Source: UBA7657 sp049652985 (GTDB lineage: Bacteria > Pseudomonadota > Alphaproteobacteria > Micavibrionales > Micavibrionaceae). From it: a DNA stretch of 64,000 bases. The DNA lies in the NCBI GenBank assembly GCA_049652985.1, contig JBASFK010000004.1, positions 62,001 to 126,000 of the forward strand, in the 5' to 3' direction. Positions 58,632 to 64,000 of the stretch are shown here, piece after piece. The translations under genes and the position numbers were made by a program. The notes under the pieces were generated by a model. It ran no database searches and was not told the DNA's origin. It worked only from the letters and a program-made list of their open reading frames with translations. Position 1 is the first letter of the stretch. Every line of letters begins with the position of its first letter.

Positions 58632-59987
58632 ATGAGCGACACATTCAACGACAATTCTCTTCTTCAGGCGGCGCACAGCCGGCAAGCCTGCCGCGTTGCC
58701 TATACGCTGAACAATTCTCAGCCCGTGAGCTGCACCATCATCGGTTCGCAGCCGCTTTTCTATATGGATTTCGAAACCAATGTCGACGACGAGGAAACGC
58801 TGTTCGACGATGCCGAGCTGCGCGTTCTTGAAAAAGAAATCGCCAGCCTGAAAAAAGAGATCGACGTGTTCGAGCGCTTTTCGGGCAATTTCGTCCGCGA
58901 TGACGGCAGGACGCGCGCATTGCTGGCTGCAGACCGCGACGCCGTCACGAAACGCACAGAAAGCAAAAATGAAATTACGATTTCAGAAATCGAGGCCGCG
59001 CTCGGCAAAAGCCGTATGGCCGCCGCCTATATCGATTTCGCGAAAACAAATAATGTGAGCATGGCGCATTCCGCGCAGATTGAAGATGCGTTCTATGACC
59101 GCCAGCGCGGGACTATTCTCATTCACCCGCGTTTTGATCTCGCCGATCAATTATTGCTCGCCGCGCGCGAACTGCGTCGTCACTGGCAGCACCGCCACGG
59201 CGCGCTCATTCACCCGCTGATGTTCCATCCCGACAGCGCCGTTCTCGTGAACCGCGCGCAGGTTGCCGATCTGACGGTCTCGATGATTCGCGTCGGCTGG
59301 GAACTTCAATTGTCCGGAATCAAGGAAGCATGGGAGCGTCTTGAGAATTCACCGATGGGCGATCTCTGCCGCGCTTTTGCTTACGAAGCGTTCCTGGATT
59401 TCCGCACACTGAATAACGGGCAGGCGGCGGCAGCCGTTTTCGAATGCTGGTTCATGTCGGAGCGCTGCCGGATCGAGGACAAAAACCTGATTCGCCAGAT
59501 GCTGGCCGACAACCAGGGTTATGTATTCGACGAGGAACAATCAGGCAAAATCCTGACCCCGGCGCTTATTTCCGCCCTCGGCTCCATGCCCTACGGCAAA
59601 AATTACCTGAGCGGCCATGCCCAGACCATCATTTCCGACCCCGTCTTCAACGAGGTCCGTGACCGTTCGAACGCAAATTTCCTTTGGTTTATTAAGTTTG
59701 AGCGCTCTTTCCGCGAAACGGAACGCGAGTTGCACAATGAATTCGAAACCGCTGCTACCGGCGTCCGCCGGGGCATTTCCAGAATACAGGATTCGAATAA
59801 TGACCGCGCCAAAGACGCAGAGATCGTCGAGCTGTTCCCGGGCCAAAATCATGGCGCGCCGCAAGGCGCTGGGGATAAGTCCGGCAAATCCGGGAACATC
59901 CTCGCTCCAAAACCGTCTGCCAAGCGTAACAAAAGCAAGGCCAGCGGAGAAAACGTCGTCTATTTACGCCGCTGGTCGGGAGACTGA
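58632..59987 (+). CDS. Degenerate metallopeptidase-like protein, paralogue 1
   Basis: A 451-residue protein. The first 120 residues contain a short coiled coil (VLEKEIASLKKEIDVFERF). The core (LIHPRFDLADQLLLAARELRRHWQHRHG) resembles, from memory, the DUF6782 putative metallopeptidase family, but the HExxH motif reads ELRRHWQHRHG, so catalysis is doubtful. The tail is polar and disordered, ending NVVYLRRWSGD. It is a paralogue of the next gene. The ribosome-binding site is weak. The 58373-58631 gap upstream contains no gene I can support. Confidence 0.65.
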   Translation: MSDTFNDNSLLQAAHSRQACRVAYTLNNSQPVSCTIIGSQPLFYMDFETNVDDEETLFDDAELRVLEKEIASLKKEIDVFERFSGNFVRDDGRTRALLAADRDAVTKRTESKNEITISEIEAALGKSRMAAAYIDFAKTNNVSMAHSAQIEDAFYDRQRGTILIHPRFDLADQLLLAARELRRHWQHRHGALIHPLMFHPDSAVLVNRAQVADLTVSMIRVGWELQLSGIKEAWERLENSPMGDLCRAFAYEAFLDFRTLNNGQAAAAVFECWFMSERCRIEDKNLIRQMLADNQGYVFDEEQSGKILTPALISALGSMPYGKNYLSGHAQTIISDPVFNEVRDRSNANFLWFIKFERSFRETERELHNEFETAATGVRRGISRIQDSNNDRAKDAEIVELFPGQNHGAPQGAGDKSGKSGNILAPKPSAKRNKSKASGENVVYLRRWSGD

Positions 59988-60024
59988 TAAGGCCCAACCA
60001 ACAACCCTTGCTGAGTTCCCCCTG

Positions 60025-61011
60025 ATGAAGTCCGATAAACACCACCGCAGTAAAGATAAAGTCAAAGCCCAGGAAGGGATTAGCTGGGCCGTTGCCGATC
60101 TTCTTGCCGCGCCGGACGACATCACGAACGCCCGCGATCTTCTCGCCCACAATCTCACACAGCTTTCGAAAAGCGCCTCCGCGCGCCTCATGATCAAAGA
60201 AGCTGCCGAGCAGGGCTGGCGCATCGGCCTCTCGCGCCTTGAGCAGCATGATTTCCATCTCGATGTCCCATCGAAAACCATCATCCTCGACAATCACGGC
60301 ATGAGCGCGGAAAATATTTTCCGCGCGCCGTATTTCAATCACGCGCTCCAGCTTTCGATTCTAAGAAGCTTGCGCGACGCGTGGCAGGAAAAACGCCATG
60401 GCGGGTTCGACGAGAATTACATGCCGGAATCGGTGCTGCTGCTCGAGCGCATCCGCGCCGCCGATGGCGATATCGTCGCGCTTTTCGCGGCGTGGGAGCT
60501 GCGCGGCGAACATGACGGTTTGTGGCGCCATGCCGCCGCGTCCGGGGACAGCGATATTGCCTTAGCGCTCTCGAATTGCCTTGAGAAAGACCCGGCCTGT
60601 ATGAACAGAGCGCTGGCCGCCGCGTTCCGCCAGTGGTTCGGGGAGCCGCGCCGCGTCAATGCCTGCGATCATGAAACGCTGGAATATATGGACGAGGTTT
60701 TAAATGCGCACCAGGGCGCGGCCTTTGGCCGCAAGCGCGCGGGCAAAATCTGCATCGAGGTCCTCTCGTGCCTGCCGGACAAAACCGCTTACCTGCGCGG
60801 CCTCGGCGAAGATATTCTGAGCGACCCGCTTTATGCCGGGTTATCCGATCCCATCAACCAAACGCATTTCATGCATGTGATGCGTGATGCTTCGGTCTGC
60901 TATGTTCAGAATGTGCCGTTCCGCGACGCGTCGCTGGCGGCAAAGATATTTCCAAACGGCGAAATGACGCCCGAGCGCCCCGAGCACGAAGAAGTGAAGC
61001 AGAGATTTTAG
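60025..61011 (+). CDS. Degenerate metallopeptidase-like protein, paralogue 2
   Basis: About 328 residues from ATG 60025. It shares with the previous gene the block LQLSILRSLRDAWQEKRHGGF (matching LLLAARELRRHWQHRHGAL), LERIRAADGDIVALFAAWELR, an AAFRQWF segment and GLGEDILSDPLYAGLSDPINQTHF (matching SGHAQTIISDPVF). No HExxH here either. It lies 37 bases after its paralogue and is probably co-transcribed with it. Confidence 0.65.
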   Translation: MKSDKHHRSKDKVKAQEGISWAVADLLAAPDDITNARDLLAHNLTQLSKSASARLMIKEAAEQGWRIGLSRLEQHDFHLDVPSKTIILDNHGMSAENIFRAPYFNHALQLSILRSLRDAWQEKRHGGFDENYMPESVLLLERIRAADGDIVALFAAWELRGEHDGLWRHAAASGDSDIALALSNCLEKDPACMNRALAAAFRQWFGEPRRVNACDHETLEYMDEVLNAHQGAAFGRKRAGKICIEVLSCLPDKTAYLRGLGEDILSDPLYAGLSDPINQTHFMHVMRDASVCYVQNVPFRDASLAAKIFPNGEMTPERPEHEEVKQRF

Positions 61012-61012
61012 A

Positions 61013-61705
61013 TCAATTCAATGTCACGTCGAACGACATGCCCTGGCCACAGTGGCCGGATTCTCTTATCATTTCTATGCAGCTCTCTATGTAAGCGGCA
61101 AGAGGGCTATTGCGTTCAGCGTACGCGATGGGCAGGGCTTTTTTAAAAAGCTCCTCCGCTTTTTCAAGGCTCGCCGAAGTTTCTATTCCCATGAGAGCAT
61201 TGGCATAGTTTAAATAGTCGGAGCACCCGCATTTCTCTCCCAAAAGCTCTACATTTTTCTTAAGAAATTCGAGGGCCTCTAAATGATTGCCCAAACAAAG
61301 ATTGGCAAGCCCCAGTACATGGTGAAGCTTTGGATCATCCGGCGAATCTTTCAAGGCGGCTTCGGAGTATTTCATGACCTCTTCAACCTGGAGACGCACG
61401 AGTGGCTCCGTTGATGTGAATATGATTTCAAAAAGCAAAAACGCAAGACGCTTGGAGATATAAGGAGCGTTTTCGTGATCGAGGCCGGGGGCCAGGCTTT
61501 CACGATAAGCTGTGATGGCTTCCGCCACTCTGTGCTGCTCTTCGAGAGCCGCGCCTTTATAGCCAAGAGCCATAGAACGCTGTTCGCCGGATGCGCCGCC
61601 CTTAAGGAACGCGTCCGCCATCATCAGGGCGGATTCGAAATCATGCTCTGAAAGACATTTCGAAATTTTCGCCAACGTCTTTTCCTGCTCGGCTTTGTCT
61701 GTCAT
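61013..61705 (-). CDS. TPR-type protein, 230 aa
   Basis: An all-helical protein with tetratricopeptide-like pairs: ALMMADAFLKGGASGEQRSMALGYKGAALEEQHRVAEAITAYRESL, KYSEAALKDSPDDPKLHHVLGLANLCLGNHLEALEFLKKNVELL and EKAEELFKKALPIAYAERNSPLAAYI. TPR repeats mediate protein-protein contacts. No export signal. It is the last of four related genes on this strand (63469 to 61013). Confidence 0.78.
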   Translation of the reverse strand: MTDKAEQEKTLAKISKCLSEHDFESALMMADAFLKGGASGEQRSMALGYKGAALEEQHRVAEAITAYRESLAPGLDHENAPYISKRLAFLLFEIIFTSTEPLVRLQVEEVMKYSEAALKDSPDDPKLHHVLGLANLCLGNHLEALEFLKKNVELLGEKCGCSDYLNYANALMGIETSASLEKAEELFKKALPIAYAERNSPLAAYIESCIEMIRESGHCGQGMSFDVTLN

Positions 61706-61730
61706 GAGCTACTCCTTAATCAGCAAATTC

Positions 61731-62315
61731 TTAATTGTACAGGTGCGCCGGCACATCCTGCAGCATGGTATATTCCGTGGCGTCGCGCGTAATTTGACGC
61801 AGGCCCTGCATCATGCTTTCGTCGAGATTCTTCTTTAATGATATTGATATTTTATGTGCGATTGTTATCAGCATCCTGGGGTTGAACGCGCCTACTTCGT
61901 AAAAAATACGCGCCATTTCTCCATTTTTCAACGCCGTCTGCAGGCAATTTATAAAAAGCGACGCTTCCAGCTCGCTTACTTTTTTTGCCTTCGCCAGAAC
62001 CTTGAGCGCTTCATGAAAGTGAATGCCTGCATCTTCAAAAAGATTTTTACCTTCATGCATCTTGCGCATATAAATTTTGCTCAGAAGAAAATCGGCCGCA
62101 GGATTCGCGGGCGTCCGATCCGCTATTTTAGAAACCATCTGTTCAATCATAAGCGCTTCGAGGCTGTTCGGCTCGGCCACCTCTATCGCCCGGGCAGCTG
62201 TTTCCAGCACGGCCTGGTAATCGCCGCTACTGAATAAAAAGTCGGCCTTAAAGGCCAAGTCTTTTGCCGGGCCTGTCCCTGTTGATGCTTCCTTTGTTTT
62301 CGTTTTTGTAATCAT
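61731..62315 (-). CDS. TPR-like protein, 194 aa
   Basis: Helical repeat protein related to its neighbours: KADFLFSSGDYQAVLETAARAIEVAEPNSLEALMIEQMVSKI, NPAADFLLSKIYMRKMHEGKNLFEDAGIHFHEALKVLAKAKK and ELEASLFINCLQTALKNGEMARIFYEVGAFNPRMLITIAHKI. No signal peptide. The partner is unknown. Confidence 0.7.
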   Translation of the reverse strand: MITKTKTKEASTGTGPAKDLAFKADFLFSSGDYQAVLETAARAIEVAEPNSLEALMIEQMVSKIADRTPANPAADFLLSKIYMRKMHEGKNLFEDAGIHFHEALKVLAKAKKVSELEASLFINCLQTALKNGEMARIFYEVGAFNPRMLITIAHKISISLKKNLDESMMQGLRQITRDATEYTMLQDVPAHLYN

Positions 62316-62343
62316 GCGGGTTTCCTGATGTTTCGCTACATTT

Positions 62344-62839
62344 TCAGTTAAGTTCGGGCATCTTTAAATATATTGGTATTCCCGGCTGGCGCGGACAAAT
62401 TTTTACGGCTTCTATCATGATCTCCGTGTTTATCGGGATGTCCGGCGTTGGCCTGCCGTCAAAAGCGCCTGCCATTCTTCTTCCTTCCACGAGCCTATTC
62501 GCGCATTCGATATAAAGTAAGGATATGAGGGGGCTGGTCATGCCGTCTCTTTCAAGAATGTTCTGCACCTGTATGAAACGCTCCGAAGCTTCCGGATAAA
62601 ACTGACGCTCCGCCATCACTTTGCAAAATAGCACATTGAGCAGGAGGTCGTCCGGTATCACATAGAAGGCATCGGATATTAGATGGTAAAGCGCCCCCCC
62701 ACCTCGGGTCGCCCGGGGACATTTCCGCCAGCGCCTGGGCTGACGTTTCAAGGGATTGCTTATAATCCCCGTTATTTAATAGCTCATCCGCTTTCGAGAT
62801 AAGCGTGTCGATGAGATCGTAGTGCTTTGCGTTGTCCAT
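62344..62839 (-). pseudogene. TPR-like gene broken at a run of seven G residues
   Basis: The 5' part (from ATG 62839: MDNAKHYDLIDTLISKADELLNNGDYKQSLETSAQALAEMSPGDPRW) and the 3' part (ALYHLISDAFYVIPDDLLLNVLFCKVMAERQFYPEASERFIQVQNI, to 62344) form one TPR-like protein only if the frame changes at the run of seven C (plus strand) at 62694-62700. It is either a real pseudogene, a phase-variable gene or a sequencing error at the homopolymer. Confidence 0.72.
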
Positions 62840-62854
62840 AAATTTTCCGCGTTA

Positions 62855-63469
62855 TTACGCCATGCCCGCCGGGGCAAAGCCGACGTGAGAACATTCGCTA
62901 AGAATATTGAGTGCGACGCCCATGACTGCCTCATTATTTTTTGCAAGTCTCGTCACTTGTATTGCGACAGTCCGGGCAGGGTGAGCCATGCTGCCAGCAT
63001 CCCTGTATAGCTTCATAAGAGTGGTCAGAATTTCCAGGCGGGACATATCGTGTGTCACTCCCGACCTGAGAAAACTATTTTCCGCGCGCTGCGCCGTTTT
63101 ATTCAGATCCTGCTGAGAGAGTTTTTCGTCTTCCATCATTTCCATGAGCGCTTCGAAATAACGCTTATGGATTTGTGTTTTCTCTTGCAGCGTTTCGCAC
63201 TCATCCGCGAGAGCGTGTTTAAAATGATAGTGCGCCATGTCAAAACGCTGGTTGCGCAGGTTGATTTCGCATATGAGCATCGCGCAGTCGATGACACCCG
63301 GATTTTCAACAGGAGTGATTTTGAGCTCTTCCCGCGCTTCCGTGGTTTCGGGGTCGTCCGAAACGCCCGCGTCGAGTAGCTGCCGGGCCCAGTCCAGCGG
63401 AGTCAAAAAGCTTCGCGTGCAAAGATTCAGAATATGTTGTTCAGGCGTATCGGCCTTCAGGGCAGACAT
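62855..63469 (-). CDS. TPR-like protein, about 204 aa
   Basis: First gene of the four-gene cluster. From ATG 63469 with GGAG ahead: SALKADTPEQHILNLCTRSFLTPLDWARQLLDAG, CAMLICEINLRNQRFDMAHYHFKHALADECETLQEKTQIHKRYFEALMEMM and LSQQDLNKTAQRAENSFLRSG, helical pairs like those in its neighbours but more diverged. No export signal. Confidence 0.7.
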   Translation of the reverse strand: MSALKADTPEQHILNLCTRSFLTPLDWARQLLDAGVSDDPETTEAREELKITPVENPGVIDCAMLICEINLRNQRFDMAHYHFKHALADECETLQEKTQIHKRYFEALMEMMEDEKLSQQDLNKTAQRAENSFLRSGVTHDMSRLEILTTLMKLYRDAGSMAHPARTVAIQVTRLAKNNEAVMGVALNILSECSHVGFAPAGMA

Positions 63470-63601
63470 AGGCGGCTCCAAATTAAGGGTTGCCCGGATA
63501 CTAGGCCGTGAATGTACAATATGTCAATGAAATTGGCGCGGCATCGCTTGCGCCGGACCCCGCCGGGCCCTAGGATAAGCCCTTGAATAAAGGAACATTT
63601 G

Positions 63602-64000
63602 ATGGACGACAGCCCCGGCGCCCCGCCCGCCCGCCAGTTTCACCTCCATTTGATTTCGGACGCCACCGGCACGACTCTGCTGGGACTCGCCCGCGCCTGT
63701 CTGGCGCAGTTCGAAGGGGTGGAGCCGGTGCAGAAATTCTGGCCGCTGGTCCGTACCCAGCAGCAACTGGAACGCATCATCTCTAAAATGGAGCAAAATC
63801 CAGGGCCCGTGATTTTCACGCTGGTCGATGAAAAAATGCGCAAACGCCTGCAGGAGCGCTGCGACGAGCTGAATATTCCCTGCGTCTCTGTGCTCGACCC
63901 GATCATCCGGAGTCTTTCGTCGTATCTCGGCATGCATGCGAAGGGCGTGCCCGGACTTCAGCACCAGATGGATGATGCTTATTTCCGCCGCGTCGCCGCC
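63602..64000 (+). CDS. ppsR: PEP synthetase / pyruvate, phosphate dikinase regulatory protein, 5' part
   Basis: The frame is open to the window end. The family opening is present: HLHLISDATGTTLLGLARACLAQFEGVEP, VQKFWPLVRTQQQLERII, VIFTLVDEKMRKRLQERCDELNIPCVSVLDPI and the start of the C-terminal domain (YFRRVAA). These bifunctional kinase/pyrophosphorylases (DUF299) switch PEP synthetase or PPDK on and off. AAAGGAA precedes the ATG. In alphaproteobacteria it commonly follows hemE; here about 6 kb of other genes intervene. Confidence 0.94.
   Translation, partial: MDDSPGAPPARQFHLHLISDATGTTLLGLARACLAQFEGVEPVQKFWPLVRTQQQLERIISKMEQNPGPVIFTLVDEKMRKRLQERCDELNIPCVSVLDPIIRSLSSYLGMHAKGVPGLQHQMDDAYFRRVAA

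Noticed and set aside
59617..60024. Upstream 136 codons of the frame of the 60025 gene
   Set aside because: They overlap the well-supported 58632-59987 gene and read as Arg/Ser/Pro-rich shadow. The family similarity starts at ATG 60025.

Overview
The window looks like chromosomal DNA of a free-living or host-associated alphaproteobacterium. Evidence for this is the block rho / hemJ-hemH-hemE / ppsR, the block mnmE / mnmG-rsmG-parA-parB, the order leuS-lptE-...-holA, and families that I know mainly from alphaproteobacteria (NDUFA9-like epimerase, DUF3576 lipoprotein, DUF6489, DUF3147). A SurA chaperone, an LptE lipoprotein and a porin show a Gram-negative outer membrane. I cannot name the genus; a Micavibrio-like or rhodospirillalean lineage would fit. 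About 70 genes are supported, two of them broken by frameshifts. I see no rRNA, tRNA, CRISPR array, prophage or insertion sequence.

Layout. 1-13.7 kb: housekeeping and signalling genes (gmk end, rsmA, surA, uvrD/pcrA-type helicase, GGDEF protein, LOG-type protein, ComM/YifB ATPase, FAD oxidoreductase, HIT protein, panD) with a few unknowns. 13.8-21 kb: an arginine-deiminase-superfamily enzyme and a broken-up histidine cluster (hisE, hisF, hisA, hisH, hisB on minus; hisD on plus), with an acetyltransferase and a 34-residue Cys-rich small protein gene inside it. 21.2-24.3 kb: three tandem secreted paralogues of unknown function, the middle one frameshifted, next to a coiled-coil protein. 24.5-31.4 kb: unknown genes, a YqhA membrane protein, an Smr protein, an atypical response regulator, YggS and a porin. 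31.6-37.9 kb: DUF3576 lipoprotein, leuS, lptE, two small unknowns, holA, DUF3147. 37.9-46.8 kb: parB, parA, rsmG, mnmG, mnmE (all minus) with three perfect parS sites inside rsmG and mnmG, interrupted by two pentapeptide-like paralogues. 46.9-54.3 kb: DUF6489, a membrane protein with eight CxxC motifs, a large SF2 helicase with six 72-residue repeats, and rho. 54.6-57.4 kb: hemJ-hemH-hemE. 57.4-57.75 kb: a candidate chromosome origin. 57.75-63.5 kb: lineage-specific genes (two degenerate metallopeptidase-like paralogues and a four-gene TPR-type cluster). 63.6 kb to the end: start of ppsR.

The most unusual items are the repeat-bearing helicase at 50183-52990 with its small upstream neighbour; the origin/partition neighbourhood (parS sites inside coding sequence, candidate oriC beside hemE); a set of genes whose sigma70-type -10 box ends 5-8 bases before the start codon, which predicts leaderless mRNAs; and a family of dispersed palindromic repeats, one of which supplies the lptE start codon and one of which is read through inside parA.

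How the parts work together: SurA, LptE, the DUF3576 lipoprotein and the porin belong to outer-membrane biogenesis. MnmE and MnmG make the same tRNA wobble-uridine modification. ParA, ParB and parS segregate the chromosome origin. HemJ, HemH and HemE are late haem steps. The his genes cover hisE, F, A, H, D and B of the pathway. Product calls come from motifs read by eye and no database search was run.
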